From contig JAYKKM010000496.1 in assembly GCA_035772405.1 (NCBI GenBank), forward strand, positions 2,021,001-2,085,000: a DNA stretch of 64,000 bases. The letters run 5' to 3'. The DNA comes from Chrysogorgia sp. JL179-B06. Its lineage: Eukaryota > Cnidaria > Anthozoa > Scleralcyonacea > Chrysogorgiidae. Position 1 is the stretch's first letter. Each line of letters starts with the position of its first letter. Shown piece after piece: positions 11,485-26,101 of the stretch. Below the pieces are notes generated by a model. That model saw only the letters and a list, made by a program, of their open reading frames with translations, ran no database searches and was not told the DNA's origin. The translations under genes and the position numbers were made by a program.

Positions 11485-13126
11485 TTAGTAACATTTGCAC
11501 CCTCACTCCGCTCGGGCGCAAATGTTACTTACGCGCGGGCCAATAATAAACCCTCACTCCGCTCGGGCGCAAATGTTACTACGCGCGCGTGCCAATAATA
11601 AACCCTCACTCCGCTCGGGCGCAAATGTTACTACGCGCGGGCCAAATGTTTACTACGCGTGCCAAATGTTACTACGCGCGTGCCAATAATTATAACAAAA
11701 AGTCCTCACTCCGCTCGGGCGCAATTGTTACTACGCGTGTGCCAATAATAAACCCTCACTCCGCTCGGGCGCAAATGTTACTACGCGCGGGCCAAATGTT
11801 ACCTACGCGTGCCAAATGTTACTACGCGTGCCAATAATAAACCCTCACTCCGCTCGGGCGCAAATGTTACTACGCGCGTGCCAATAATAAACCCTCACTC
11901 CGCTCGGGCGCAAATGTTACTACGCGCGGGCCAAATGTTACTACGCGTGCCAAATGTTTACTACGCGCGTGCCAATAATAAACCCTCACTCCGCTCGGGC
12001 GCAAATGTTACTACGCGTGTGCCAATAATAAACCCTCACTCCGCTCGGGCGCAAATGTTTACTACGCGTGTGCCAATAATAAACCCTCACTCCGCTCGGG
12101 CGCAAATGTTACTACGCGCGGGCCAAATGTTACTACGCGTTGCCAAATGTTACTACGCGTGCCAATAATAAACCCTCACTCCGCTCGGGCGCAAATGTTA
12201 CTACGCGTGCCAATAATAAATCCTCACTCCGCTCGGGCGCAAATGTTACTACGCGCGTGCCAATAATAAACCCTCACTCCGCTCGGGCGCAAATGTTTAC
12301 TACGCGCGGGCCAAATGTTACTACGCGTGCCAAATGTTACTACGCGCGTGCCAATAATAAACCCTCACTCCGCTCGGGCGCAAATGTTACTACGCGTTGT
12401 GCCAATAATAAACCCTCACTCCGCTCGGGCGCAAATGTTACTACGCGCGGGCCAAATGTTACTACGCGTGCCAAATGTTACTAACGCGTGCCAATAATAA
12501 ACCCTCACTCCGCTCGGGCGCAAATGTTACTACGCGCGTGCCAATAATAAACCCTCACTCCGCTCGGGCGCAAATGTTACTACGCGCGGGCCAAATGTTA
12601 CTACGCGTGCCAAATGTTACTACGCGCGTTGCCAATAATAAACCCTCACTCCGCTCGGGCGCAAATGTTACTACGCGTGTGCCAATAATAAACCCTCACT
12701 CCGCTCGGGCGCAAATGTTACTACGCGTGTGCCAATAATAAACCCTCACTCCGCTCGGGCGCAAATGTTACTACGCGCGGGCCAAATGTTACTACGCGTG
12801 CCAAAATGTTACTACGCGTGCCAATAAATAAACCCTCACTCCGCTCGGGCGCAAATGTTACTACGCGTGCCAATAATAAATCCTCACTCCGCTCGGGCGC
12901 AAATGTTACTACGCGCGTGCCAATAATAAACCCTCACTCCGCTCGGGCGCAAATGTTACTACGCGCGGGCCAAATGTTACTACGCGTGCCAAATGTTACT
13001 ACGCGCGTGCCAATAATAAACCCTCACTCCGCTCGGGCGCAAATGTTACTACGCGTGTGCCAATAATAAACCCTCACTCCGCTCAGGCCGCAAATGTTAC
13101 TACGCGCGGGCCAAATGTTACCACGC

Positions 13127-13337
<211 letters not shown>

Positions 13338-14069
13338 TGCCAATAATAAACCCTCACTCCGCTCGGGCGCAAATATTACTACGCGTGTGCCAATAATAAA
13401 CCCTCACTCCGCTCGGGCGCAAAATGTTACTACGCGCGGGCCAAATGTTACTACGCGTGCCAAAATGTTACTCACGCGTGCCAATAATAAACCCTCACTC
13501 CGCTCGGGCGCAAATGTTACTACGCGCGTGCCAATAATAATAAACCCTCACTCCGCTCGGGGCGCAAATGTTACTACGCGCGGGCCAAATGTTACTACGC
13601 GTGCCAAATGTTACTACGCGCGTGCCAATAATAAACCCTCACTCCGCTCGGGCGCAAATGTTACTACGCGTGTGCCAATAATAAACCCTCACTCCGCTCG
13701 GGCGCAAATGTTACTAACGCGCGGGCCAAATGTTACTACGCGTGCCAAATGTTACTACGCGTGCCAATAATAAACCCTCACTCCGCTCGGGCGCAAATGT
13801 TACTACGCGTGCCAATAATAAATCCTCACTCCGCTCGGGCGCAAATGTTACTCACGCGCGTGCCAATAATAAACCCTCACTCCGCTCGGGCGCAAATGTT
13901 ACTACGCGCGGGCCAAATGTTACTACGCGTGCCAAATGTTACTACGCGCGTGCCAATAATAAACCCTCACTCCCGCTCGGGCGCAAATGTTACTACGCGT
14001 GTGCCAATAATAAACCCTCACTCCGCTCAGGCGCAAATGTTACTACGCGCGGGCCAAATGTTACCACGC

Positions 14070-14426
<357 letters not shown>

Positions 14427-15390
14427 TGCCAATAATAAACCCTCACTCCGCTCGGGCGCAAATATTACTACGCGTGTGCCAATAATAAACCCTCCACTCC
14501 GCTCGGGCGCAAATGTTACTACGCGCGGGCCAAATGTTACTACGCGTGCCAAATGTTACTACGCGTTGCCAATAATAAACCCTCACTCCGCTCGGGCGCA
14601 AATGTTTACTACGCGCGTGCCAATAATAAACCCTCACTCCGCTCGGGCGCAAATGTTACTACGCGTGTGCCAATAATAAACCCTCACTCCGCTCGGGCGC
14701 AAATGTTACTACGCGTGTGCCAATAATAAACCCTCACTCCGCTCGGGCGCAAATGTTACTACGCGCGGGCCAAATGTTACTACGCGTGCCAAATGTTACT
14801 ACGCGTGCCAATAATAAACCCTCACTCCGCTCGGGCGCAAATGTTACTACGCGCGTGCCAATAATAAACCCTCACTCCGCTCGGGCGCAAATGTTACTAC
14901 GCGCGGGCCAAATGTTACTACGCGTGCCAAATGTTACTACGCGCGTGCCAATAATAAACCCTCACTCCGCTCGGGCGCAAATGTTACTACGCGTTGTGCC
15001 AATAATAAACCCTCACTCCGCTCGGGCGCAAATGTTACTACGCGCGGGCCAAATGTTACTACGCGTGCCAAATGTTACTACGCGTGCCAATAATAAACCC
15101 TCACTCCGCTCGGGCGCAAATGTTACTACGCGTGCCAATAATAAATCCTCACTCCGCTCGGGCGCAAATGTTACTACGCGCGTGCCAATAATAAACCCTC
15201 ACTCCGCTCGGGCGCAAATGTTACTACGCGCGGGCCAAATGTTACTACGCGTGCCAAATGTTACTACGCGCGTGCCAATAATAAACCCTCACTCCGCTCG
15301 GGCGCAAATGTTACTACGCGTGTGCCAATAATAAACCCTCACTCCGCTCAGGCGCAAATGTTACTACGCGCGGGCCAAATGTTACCACGC

Positions 15391-15736
<346 letters not shown>

Positions 15737-16418
15737 TGCCAATAATAAACCCTCACTCCGCTCGGGCGCAAATATTACTACGCGTGTGCCAATAATAAAC
15801 CCTCACTCCGCTCGGGCGCAAATGTTACTACGCGCGGGCCAAATGTTACTACGCGTGCCAAATGTTACTACGCGTGCCAATAATAAACCCTCACTCCGCT
15901 CGGGCGCAAATGTTACTACGCGCGTGCCAATAATAAACCCTCACTCCGCTCGGGCGCAAATGTTACTACGCGTGTGCCAATAATAAACCCTCACTCCGCT
16001 CGGGCGCAAATGTTACTACGCGTGTGCCAATAATAAACCCTCACTCCGCTCGGGCGCAAATGTTACTACGCGCGGGCCAAATGTTACTACGCGTGCCAAA
16101 TGTTACTACGCGTGCCAATAATAAACCCTCACTCCGCTCGGGCGCAAATGTTACTACGCGTGCCAATAATAAATCCTCACTCCGCTCGGGCGCAAATGTT
16201 ACTACGCGCGTGCCAATAATAAACCCTCACTCCGCTCGGGCGCAAATGTTACTACGCGCGGGCCAAATGTTACTACGCGTGCCAAATGTTACTACGCGCG
16301 TGCCAATAATAAACCCTCACTCCGCTCGGGCGCAAATGTTACTACGCGTGTGCCAATAATAAACCCTCACTCCGCTCAGGCGCAAATGTTACTACGCGCG
16401 GGCCAAATGTTACCACGC

Positions 16419-16706
<288 letters not shown>

Positions 16707-17064
16707 TGCCAATAATAAACCCTCACTCCGCTCGGGCGCAAATATTACTACGCGTGTGCCAATAATAAACCCTCACTCCGCTCGGGCGCAAATGTTACTA
16801 CGCGTGTGCCAATAATAAACCCTCACTCCGCTCGGGCGCAAATGTTACTACGCGCGTGCCAATAATAAACCCTCACTCCGCTCGGGCGTAAATGTTACTA
16901 CGCGCGGGCCAAATGTTACTACGCGTGCCAAATGTTACTACGCGCGTGCCAATAATAAACCCTCACTCCGCTCGGGCGCAAATGTTACTACGCGTGTGCC
17001 AATAATAAACCCTCACTCCGCTCAGGCGCAAATGTTACTACGCGCGGGCCAAATGTTACCACGC

Positions 17065-17402
<338 letters not shown>

Positions 17403-17995
17403 TGCCAATAATAACCCTCACTCCGCTCGGGCGCAAATATTACTACGCGTGTGCCAATAATAAACCCTCACTCCGCTCGGGCGCAAATGTTACTACGCGC
17501 GTGCCAATAATAAACCCTCACTCCGCTCGGGCGCAAATGTTACTTCGCGTGTGCCAATAATAAACCCTCACTCCGCTCGGGCGCAAATGTTACTACGCGT
17601 GTGCCAATAATAAACCCTCACTCCGCTCGGGCGCAAATGTTACTACGCGCGGGCCAAATGTTACTACGCGTGCCAAATGTTACTACGCGTGCCAATAATA
17701 AACCCTCACTCCGCTCGGGCGCAAATGTTACTACGCGTGCCAATAATAAATCCTCACTCCGCTCGGGCGCAAATGTTACTACGCGCGTGCCAATAATAAA
17801 CCCTCACTCCGCTCGGGCGCAAATGTTACTACGCGCGGGCCAAATGTTACTACGCGTGCCAAATGTTACTACGCGCGTGCCAATAATAAACCCTCACTCC
17901 GCTCGGGCGCAAATGTTACTACGCGTGTGCCAATAATAAACCCTCACTCCGCTCAGGCGCAAATGTTACTACGCGCGGGCCAAATGTTACCACGC

Positions 17996-18247
<252 letters not shown>

Positions 18248-18725
18248 TGCCAATAATAAACCCTCACTCCGCTCGGGCGCAAATATTACTACGCGTGTGC
18301 CAATAATAAACCCTCACTCCGCTCGGGCGCAAATGTTACTACGCGTGTGCCAATAATAAACCCTCACTCCGCTCGGGCGCAAATGTTACTACGCGCGGGC
18401 CAAATGTTACTACGTGTGCCAAATGTTACTACGGGCGGGCCAATAATAAACCCTCACTCCGCTCGGGCGCAAATGTTACTACGCGCGTGCCAAATGTTAC
18501 TACGCGCGGGCCAAATGTTACTACGCGCGTGCCAAATGTTACTACGCGCGTGCCAATAATAAACCCTCATTCCGCTCGGGCGCAAATGTTACTACGCGCG
18601 TGCCAATAATAAACCTTCACTCCGCTCGGGCGCAAATGTTACTACGCGTGTGCCAATAATAAACCCTCACTCCGCTCGGGCGCAAATGTTACTACGCGCG
18701 GGTCAAATGTTACTACGCGTGCCAA

Positions 18726-19225
18726 ATGTTACTACGCGCGGGCCAATATAAACCCTCATTCCGCTCGGGCGCAAATGTTACTACGCGTGGGCCAATAATA
18801 AACCCTCACTCCGCTCGGGCGCAAATGTTACTACGCGCGGGCCAAATGTTACTACGCGCGTGCCAAATGTTACTACGCGCGTGCCAAATGTTACTACGCG
18901 CGGGCCAATAATAAACCCTCATTATGTTACTACGCGCGGGCCAATAATAAACCCTCACTCCGCTCGGGCGCAAATGTTACTACGCGCGGGCCAAATGTTA
19001 CTACGCGTGCCAAATGTTACTACGCGCGGGCCAATATAAACCCTCATTCCGCTCGGGCGCAAATGTTACTACGCGTGGGCCAATAATAAACCCTCACTCC
19101 GCTCGGGCGCAAATGTTACTACGCGCGGGCCAAATGTTACTACGCGCGTGCCAAATGTTACTACGCGCGTGCCAAATGTTACTACGCGCGGGCCAATAAT
19201 AAACCCTCATTATGTTACTACGCGC
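18726..19225. repeat. 288-bp direct duplication inside the satellite
   Basis: The stretch starting at about 18720 with GCCAATATAAACCCTCATTC and ending CCCTCATTATGTTACTACGC at about 18930 is repeated nearly exactly about 288 bp later. The odd truncated unit CCCTCATTATG marks both copies, so unequal exchange acted over several units at once. Confidence 0.7.
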
Positions 19226-19680
19226 GGGCCAATAATAAACCCTCACTCCGCTCGGGCGCAAATGTTACTACGCGCGGGCCAATAATAAACCCTCACTCCG
19301 CTCGGGCGCAAATGTTACTACGCGCGGGCCAAATGTTACTACGCGCGTGCCAATAATAACCCTCATTCCGCTCGGGCGCAAATGTTACTACGCGCAGGTC
19401 AAATGTTACTACGCGCGGGCCAAATGTTACTACGCGCGGGCCAATAATAAATCCTCACTCCGCTCGGGCGCAAATGTTACTACGCGCGTGCCAATAATAA
19501 ACCCTCACTCTTCTCGGGCGCAAATGTTACTACGCGCGGGCCAAATGTTACTACGCGTGCCAAATGTTACTACGCGCGTACCAAATGTTACTACGCGTGC
19601 CAAATGTTACTACGCGCGTGCCAATAATAAACCCTCACTCCGCGCGTGCCAAATGTTACTACGCGCGTGCCAATAAATAG

Positions 19681-20159
19681 ATAGCCCTCCAAAAGTCATG
19701 TTATTTCCCTTATTATAAATATGAAATTGCCCTCCAATTTATTCAAGATGGCGGCGTTCAATTGGTTGCCCGGGTGTTGACTAAAATAAAGATCTCTATT
19801 GTTAAACAGGAAAATGTTTAGATGGGACGTTTTCCGAAGATGGCGCCCAGTCGGCTTCGGTCGACCTTGGGAAAAGGTGGGCGTTACAGTCCGCGTCTTT
19901 TGGACGATGTTCTTTAGTATAACCAAAGAAAATACAGCCAGGGGTGGTTAGAAAACTCATTAGGCGGGGGGGCTATGTCACGATCTGCCTGGTTACTCAG
20001 CTAAGCGTACTTTTTGATTTTTGATTCGGAATCCAAAATCAAAGCGAAGTGAAAGCTCAACAATTTATTCGATTAGTATTTGTTATTTTCATGTTGGTGG
20101 ATTATTTTTGGACGAGTTATAAGTAAATTAAGGGTAATGACAATTTACTGTCTAATCGT
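19681..20159. other. Unique DNA right of the satellite, no gene seen
   Basis: Contains two ATGGCG starts (near 19749 and 19838), each followed by short ORFs without family resemblance. No repeat was recognised. Confidence 0.5.
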
Positions 20160-20401
20160 GGTGGAAACGAGAAGGAGCTGGAATGCTACGATAACACTTT
20201 ACGTATAAGAAAGAAAAAACAGATTACAATCTTCGTAATACTTCAAATGCTGTTTGTTTGCCAAATCCACGTACGAATAATATGAAAAAGAGTTTCATAT
20301 ATGATGGGGCATCTATATGGAACTATTTGCCAACAGAAATTAGGGAGAGCAAGACCCTGTCATACTTCAAACATAAAATCGCTACTCATACCTTTGAATA
20401 A
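20160..20401 (+). pseudogene. LINE 3, C-terminal RT fragment
   Basis: Plus-strand translation gives TDYNLRNTSNAVCLPNPRTN, then IYDGASIWNYLPTEIRES and SYFKHKIATHTFE before a stop at 20399-20401. The W-N-x-L-P-x-x-I-R pattern followed by FK is the usual C-terminus of CR1/jockey LINE ORF2. One frameshift lies before NLRN. Only this end survives, as in 5' truncation. Confidence 0.8.
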
Positions 20402-20921
20402 GCTTTATGTAAATATAATGACCATGTAAATATTGACACTTCTAAATAGCCTTTAAATTTACTATATATATTAAAATATATAAATTATCTTGTTCTTTAC
20501 TTGGTGTGCACTCCACTGACCTATATACAACTGTGAATGTTTAAAACTGTTATGTGTGGGTTAGTGGTGCACACCAGTTACTTACTTTTTACTATACTCA
20601 GTATAGCATATAAATTATCTATTCTGTACTTGGTGTGCACTCCGCTGACCTATGTATAACTATGAAAGGTCTGTTTGAAACTGTTATATATATAGGTCAG
20701 TGGATCGCACCCACTACTAATACTTTGTACTATAGCTTATAAATTTTCTTTACGGCTTAGTGTGCACTCCACTGACCCATATATGATCGTTATATAACCA
20801 TTACATGTAAGTGGTCGGTTGTATAACTGTTATATATGGGTCAGTGGATCGAACATGTCCATCGTGGAAATCAGCTTTTGTTGACGTTGTAAGCGTGTTT
20901 AAATAAAGTTATCTATCTATT
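20402..20921 (+). mobile_element. LINE 3 3' UTR with hairpin repeats and (TCTA) tail
   Basis: Three tandem units of about 115-130 bp. Each pairs GTGCACTCCACTGACC...TATA with TATA..GGTCAGTGG (near 20505-20575, 20635-20710 and 20760-20850) and can therefore form a hairpin. The UTR ends CATCGTGGAAATCAGC, then GTGTTTAAATAAAGTT (20895-20910) and ATCTATCTAT. The same end occurs in all six satellite blocks. Confidence 0.82.
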
Positions 20922-21879
20922 GCCGTATACTATTTTGAACAAAATACGAAATTCTGGCTGTCTCTGGGGATTGGGACCGAAAAAAAATTCGTGAGAGTTG
21001 CCTGCCAAAACTCGACATGTATATTTTCCCACGCGTGTGGACTCACGCATGACAATTTTCATAATTGAGGGATGGGTAGCAAGATGTAATATTTTCTTCT
21101 ATCAAGGGACCCCTGAGGTAGAAGATATACAGTGTATAATATAGCACTTATCTATATAATAGACAAAAGGAAAGTCAAAACTGTTACAGTGTCGTACTGT
21201 CGTCGTGTCGTAGATATTATGGAAAGTCAAATGGAATGTTTTTTAAAGTAGCAAAAAAGTTGTCCAAGATTCTGTTAAATTACTCGCCTCGACGATTTCC
21301 CAATTAATGTATTGATTTGATTGATTGATTTATTAAAAAAAATACTTGAATGGCAATTTACAGACAAGGCAAATAAATTGAAAAACTCAAGTTACAAATT
21401 TGATTAAAATAGTAAGTCTAGCAAACAAGTACCTACTCAGGTAAAATTGGTGGAGCTGATCTACAACTATCCCATAATCTAACAATTATAGAATACCCGT
21501 CCACTTTTTGAAACCGCATTTAAAGGTAGAAATACAAACAAGGATGGTCTAAAATGTCTTTAAATATAATGTCAAAGGTTTATATTGTGTGTAGTTGTTG
21601 ATTAAAAACGGGGTTTTAAAATAGAACGAAGTAATTGTATGTGATTAAAACTTTCCGTAATTTGACCCTTTCACTAACTGTCAACAGATACAAATGGCGA
21701 AAGTACAATTTAGCGTATACGTTAATACTTAATACGGATTGGATTCTCTTTGCTTGATGGAAACCTGAAGTCAAACTGAACAGCATGATTGTCAACGATT
21801 CCGAAGACGCAAACAGCGGCGCTACAGGAACAAATAGAGCCCAACCGCAACAGACCCGCGTAGGAGTTTGTTTTGCCTG
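20922..21879. other. No gene seen
   Basis: AT-rich DNA with short runs such as TTGATTGATTGATTTATTAAA (near 21314). No coding or RNA feature is supported. Confidence 0.5.
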
Positions 21880-22270
21880 GCAATAGCACTATTGATGAAG
21901 TGATTATAAACGGCTGCACGCCTGAAGTTCTTGTTCATTAAACAAGCGCTTAGCAGAAAAAATCAAATCTTTGTCTGAAAACCATCTCATCGAAAGGATA
22001 GTTTTTGACGAATGTCACATTATTTCAACGTGGGGTTCAACCTTTAGGCCATTATATTAAAGTGTGTATTTGAACATTTGGTTAAACTGAATTGCTCAAA
22101 GTTCTTACTTTATGGTGTCACCTTAATTGTCAAAGACAGTCGATTTTAAAACAATCACCGATTTTTCGCGACAATCTCGTATTTCAAGTGAAGGACAATT
22201 GAAAGCGGAATTGTTTACTGTGTTTTGCCAAATTATTAAACAGTTTTTAGATCACAAAATACAAACGGTC
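21880..22270 (+). pseudogene. RecQ-like helicase fragment, decayed
   Basis: Plus-strand frames include TPEVL, then LAEKIKSLSENHLIERIVF followed by DECHIISTWGSTFRP. This matches helicase motif II plus the RecQ-specific segment (family pattern DEAHCxSxWGHDFRP), with Cys replacing Ala in the DExH box. After a frameshift near 22060, SILKQSPIFRDNLVF fits the later RecQ region. There are multiple stops. No ATP-binding GKT motif was found in front. It could be a transposon-carried helicase or a decayed host paralogue. Confidence 0.6.
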
Positions 22271-22416
22271 AAAGTAGGATAACAAATTTGAAATTTAAAA
22301 ATACAAGTAGTGAAAGGTAAATAAGATATCATGTTTCAGCTTGTCAAACGAAAGAATATTTGAAGGTATTTAGTAACGATTACAAGGTCTACAATGGTTA
22401 GTCCTGTATCTTTCCT

Positions 22417-22839
22417 GTGACTTACGTTGAGGAATTAGAGATCGTAGATCGCGACGAATGTAATTGTGACTTGACGTCCTTTATTCGTTGGTCACAGTCC
22501 GACTTCGTCAAAATCGTTTACCAAAGATTTGGCTTTTTAACTTTTAACAAAGTTGCTTTAGAACTATCGCTGACAATTCGCAAGGCCGTTTTCACATACC
22601 GCGGAATTTTAGAAACAATATGTTGTAGTGGTCTTTCGATCTTGTTTATCCTACCCCGCATAAGTAATCTATTCATTGACAAAACCTACTTTCCCACCCC
22701 GGGTTCAGGTGCTGGTCCAAAAGGTTACATTCTTCGAGTTCGTCCGCCCGCAATTTTCCCGCCGCCCGCCATTTTTCCCGCCCGCATGAGAGCCCGCAAT
22801 TTTTCCGCCGGCCATTTTTCCTTCTGCATGAGATTCTAA
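22417..22839 (+). CDS. Hypothetical 140-residue ORF
   Basis: Open from 22417 to 22839, but the initiating codon in this frame is TTG-like and not ATG. The first part has WSQSDFVKIVYQRFGF and a hydrophobic stretch; the last third is Pro-rich (PPAIFPPPAIFPARMRAR), translated from a CCCGCC-rich tract at 22740-22820. No family was recognised. It lies just after the RecQ-like fragment and may be more of the same decayed element. Probably not a functional gene. Confidence 0.2.
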   Translation: MTYVEELEIVDRDECNCDLTSFIRWSQSDFVKIVYQRFGFLTFNKVALELSLTIRKAVFTYRGILETICCSGLSILFILPRISNLFIDKTYFPTPGSGAGPKGYILRVRPPAIFPPPAIFPARMRARNFSAGHFSFCMRF

Positions 22840-23399
22840 AATGTAAAAATAAATTGAAAAGAACAAGCGATGGCCAACCAAGTTCATTCATGTGAGTATC
22901 ATTATCAAATTAAACAAAGCATATTTCGAAAAATAATGACATTGACATCCTGCAAAGCCAAGATTCGAGTCAATAACAAGTGTCAAGTTGACTATGATTT
23001 GTGAAATTGTAATATTTCGACTTTATTTTAAAGTCATTTTCAGACAAAATGGCCAGGAAGAAGAAAGCCTAGCTATTAATATTTACATGTTATCATGTTA
23101 ATTAATTATTGTCAGTTCAGCTTTGCTGCAATGCTGGCAAGGATAATAATTGATTTAAATCTACTCTGGCTTGAAAAGTTTTTTGAACGTAACTTTGAAA
23201 GTTACTGTCCACGACCCAACGTTTCGACACTCCAATCTAGTGTCTTCATCATGGGTGATCGTTGTAAAGTTAGGATCCCTATTTATACCCTCATAGAATC
23301 GTTGATGACATCTATTAACAAGATGCAAATAAGCTTAATAGACCACCATCATCGCAATTCAACGGGGAGTGGGTGCTATTCATGTCAAACCTCCAGACA
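22840..23399. other. No gene seen
   Basis: AT-rich. It includes CAACGTTTCGACACTCC...GTGTCTTCATC near 23217, a motif style seen in dispersed invertebrate repeats. No coding support. Confidence 0.45.
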
Positions 23400-23508
23400 A
23401 CGTCTCTGACGGTACCACAGATTAGTGGTAATAATTTTGAAGTTTTCTCAAATTAAAAAAAAAATTATTACCACTAATCCACGGTACCATGCATCAGAGA
23501 CGTTGTTT
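23398..23508. repeat. Imperfect inverted repeat (~42-bp arms)
   Basis: ACAACGTCTCTGA, GGTACC and GATTAGTGGTAATAATTTT on the left are mirrored as AAAATTATTACCACTAATC, GGTACC and TCAGAGACGTTGT on the right, around a short A/T-rich loop. A small foldback or MITE remnant. Confidence 0.75.
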
Positions 23509-23720
23509 GTAGGCTTGGCATATCAACAGACAATACCCCAGTCCTTTTTGTTTGACGTGTGCGATTGCACGCGCACGCGCTGGCACACGCGTAAACCAAA
23601 CTGCGCGTGCTGAATGGTACACGTGTGTGTGATTTTTTCTAGTGCTTCATTTTATTGCTTACGCTTTTGAAGAATCGGTTCAAAGATTTTGGCTTGGTGT
23701 ATATGCAGCGATGAGTTTCT

Positions 23721-24120
23721 TTGTTACTCTTGCCAATCATTTCCAAACGACAATATTCAGTCGCAGGTTACGACTCTTTTAAAGTTCTTCGAGAATGGAG
23801 AAAGCTGAGAAACTTCCTCAAGGTTTGGCTCAGGAAAGTGGAGGCAGAAGATGTTTGGAAGAAGATCGTCAAATTCAAAAGACAGGAGTTCCCAAATGTG
23901 TGTGCTCTTGCGGAGATTTTGATCGCAATAAGCGGGTAAAATTCTAGAGTAGAGCTTGCATTTTAGCATGCTATCTGACAGGCATCTTTCTATAAAGCAT
24001 AAAAGAATGGAATCGATGTTTATCGTAGGTGCGAAGGACAAGAACTGGACTGTCAAAGAAATGAAATCATCGAGAGAGTACTGGAGATTTATTTACAGAA
24101 AAAAGGAAAACTAAATTGGC
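23721..24120 (+). pseudogene. hAT-superfamily transposase C-terminal fragment
   Basis: Frames read FPNVCALAEILIAISG, then NSRVE..AF, then (after frameshifts) SDRHLSIKHKRMESMFIVGA and EIIERVLEIYLQKK. This matches the C-terminal dimerisation region of hAT transposases and domesticated relatives: a hydrophobic helix, S-x-x-x-E-R-x-F-S, then L-x-x-x-R-x-x-L. Stops and at least two frameshifts inactivate it. No terminal inverted repeats or N-terminal zinc finger are visible nearby. Confidence 0.6.
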
Positions 24121-24424
24121 AGGGGTAACTCAGGCAAGCAGTCAAGAGCCTAGCATGGTCAATTCAGACAGTGAATATGACATTTTTGAAGATTCTAAAC
24201 AATATTTTAGTTTGTACAGTATACCGATTGACGTTAAAATTAACTTTTCAAACTTTAATAATTAATGTGTATATTTTCAATGTTCTTTCTTCCTTTTGAA
24301 TAAATATAAGAGATTTTTTTGTGTTGATCCGCTCATAGTGGTTTATTGTCACCCGTGCGATTCGCACTCGCAAATTCATTCACGCATGTGAATTACCGCA
24401 CGCGTGTATTTGCTCACGAAAAGG

Positions 24425-24465
24425 ACTGATTAACTAACTAACTAACTCTATGGGGCATCATTGGG

Positions 24466-24505
<40 letters not shown>

Positions 24506-24560
24506 GGTTAGTTGGTTAGTTAGTTAGTAAGTAAGTAAGTAAGTACCTGTAAGTACTGTA
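24425..24560. repeat. (TTAG)n / (TAAC)n microsatellite with foldback
   Basis: ACTAACTAACTAACT near 24433 is followed 20 bp later by (GTTA)n to about 24530 and then (GTAA)n. The first part is complementary to the second, so it can form a hairpin. Confidence 0.88.
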
Positions 24561-25109
24561 AGTTAGTGAGTACGTAAGTAACAACATACAAGGACATGCA
24601 AGGAAGTACATATAAATACATGTACATGTACGATTGTGAGTGGTTAGCTAGATAGATACTGTATATATAGATATATAAATTTGTTTATTAAATCATGGCC
24701 TCGCAACCTGTAGGAGCTGATCTTACACTAATAGTTACATCATAATAATTACTAAAACATGCAACAAAATAACTATACATATAAGTACCTTACCGTGAAT
24801 GTAAAATGAAATTACTGTATCATTACCTTATATTGTTATCATTATGGATAGCTTTGCTTTGCTTTGGCTTTTCACTAATTATTGATAAAGTAATTGTGGA
24901 AATGTTGAAAAAGTCACAGCAGTAGTCATTGTCAAGTGATTCGCCATAAATAATGATACCAATACCTAAATACAAGTATTTCTGGTGGTGACCGCCAGGC
25001 GAAATTAGTGTCGTCAGTGGATCATCTTATCGATTCTAAAATTTAAATTATTAACTCTTTTGGATTGATGATAAAATATAGTCTTTGTTTATCTTTGTCT
25101 CTTTTGTAG
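24561..25109. other. Intron upstream of the kinase-KEN exons, no exon seen
   Basis: AT-rich, ending in a good 3' splice site (CTTTGTCTCTTTTGTAG) at 25109. I could not find the preceding exon in the window. Confidence 0.5.
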
Positions 25110-25670
25110 TGCAATGGATAAAGAGATCTAAAAAACATGAAGAAAAGTTACAAAAGCTGCATCAACTGCCTGCTGGTAAGATTCGTGATATTGGAACATA
25201 CAAGGTATGTTTCGACGAAGAATTTATTGTTGGCGAAGGCTCTGATGGAACCCTTGTTTACGCTGGTTTATCTGATGATGGCATCGAGGTGGCTGTAAAA
25301 AGAATGTTAACTCATGCCTGTGGAGATTTGGCTGAAAACGAGAAGAAGATTTTGACTATGATACAAATGGAGCAGTCGAAACATATCGTTAGATACCGTT
25401 ATTGTAAACCTGAGAAGACTTTTACTTTTCTTGTTCTTGAGCTATGTGAGGAAACATTAACAGACTATGTGAAAGCTCATAGTCAAGAAGAGTTAGAGCA
25501 TGGTGCACCAATCATTATAAAGGAAATATTGACGGGACTGTTAGACCTGCATGGAAATAAGGCACAAGAAAAGATTCTTCATCGTAATTTGAAACCATCA
25601 AATATTTTGGTCGATGTTCTTGGGCAAATGCGCCTTGCTGATTTTGGCATCAGCAAAAAAGTCAGTGCAG
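25110..25670 (+). CDS. IRE1/RNase L-like kinase domain exon
   Basis: Penultimate exon of a kinase plus KEN endoribonuclease gene. It enters in phase 1 after the acceptor TCTTTTGTAG and leaves in phase 1 at CAG|GTAAAT. It begins with a basic segment (QWIKRSKKHEEKLQKLHQL), then the kinase N-lobe: glycine loop GEGSDGTLVYAG, lysine motif VAVKRM, a helix-C Glu in ENEKKIL and hinge LVLELCEETLTDYV. The catalytic loop reads HRNLKPSNILVD, so the HRD Asp is Asn, while DFG is intact (LADFGISKK). The hinge and loop resemble IRE1 closely. Nucleotide binding looks possible, but phosphotransfer is doubtful. The N-terminal sensor (luminal domain or ankyrin repeats) lies in exons I cannot see. Confidence 0.88.
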
Positions 25671-26101
25671 GTAAATCTTAAAAAAAGTTATTTGACTTGG
25701 GAGAAACTTTTATATTAGGTGATAGGTAATTTTATCATTTTATATCTATTTTATATCTATCTATTTTATATCTATTTTATATCTATTATGTCTATTTATG
25801 TCTATTTTGATCAATGTTTGGCTGGCAATAAAAACAAGGCGTTCTTGTTTCCATGGAGCTCGTTATGGATGCTTCTTTTGCATTCTAATGATTTGAAATC
25901 ATAAATACAGTATGAACGGTGGTAATATCATTTGCAAGTCATGGAAGAAAAATGTTACTGTAAATAACACAATCACATCTCATGTTTAAAACTTGCCGGC
26001 TATAGATAACTATATATCCCTCTATATATCCCCTATACTGTATACAGTAACTACACTGTATATCCCCTATATAACTTTATAACCCTTGATATATCATCAC
26101 C

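Noticed and set aside
23215..23260. Penelope-like element or hammerhead ribozyme
   Set aside because: The ACGTTTCG...CTTCATC wording is suggestive, but I found neither the CTGATGA/GAAA core nor a GIY-YIG or RT domain nearby.
25085..25109. N-terminal hydrophobic start of the kinase ORF
   Set aside because: The codon at 25085 is TTG, and the hydrophobic residues are the translated pyrimidine tract of a 3' splice site.
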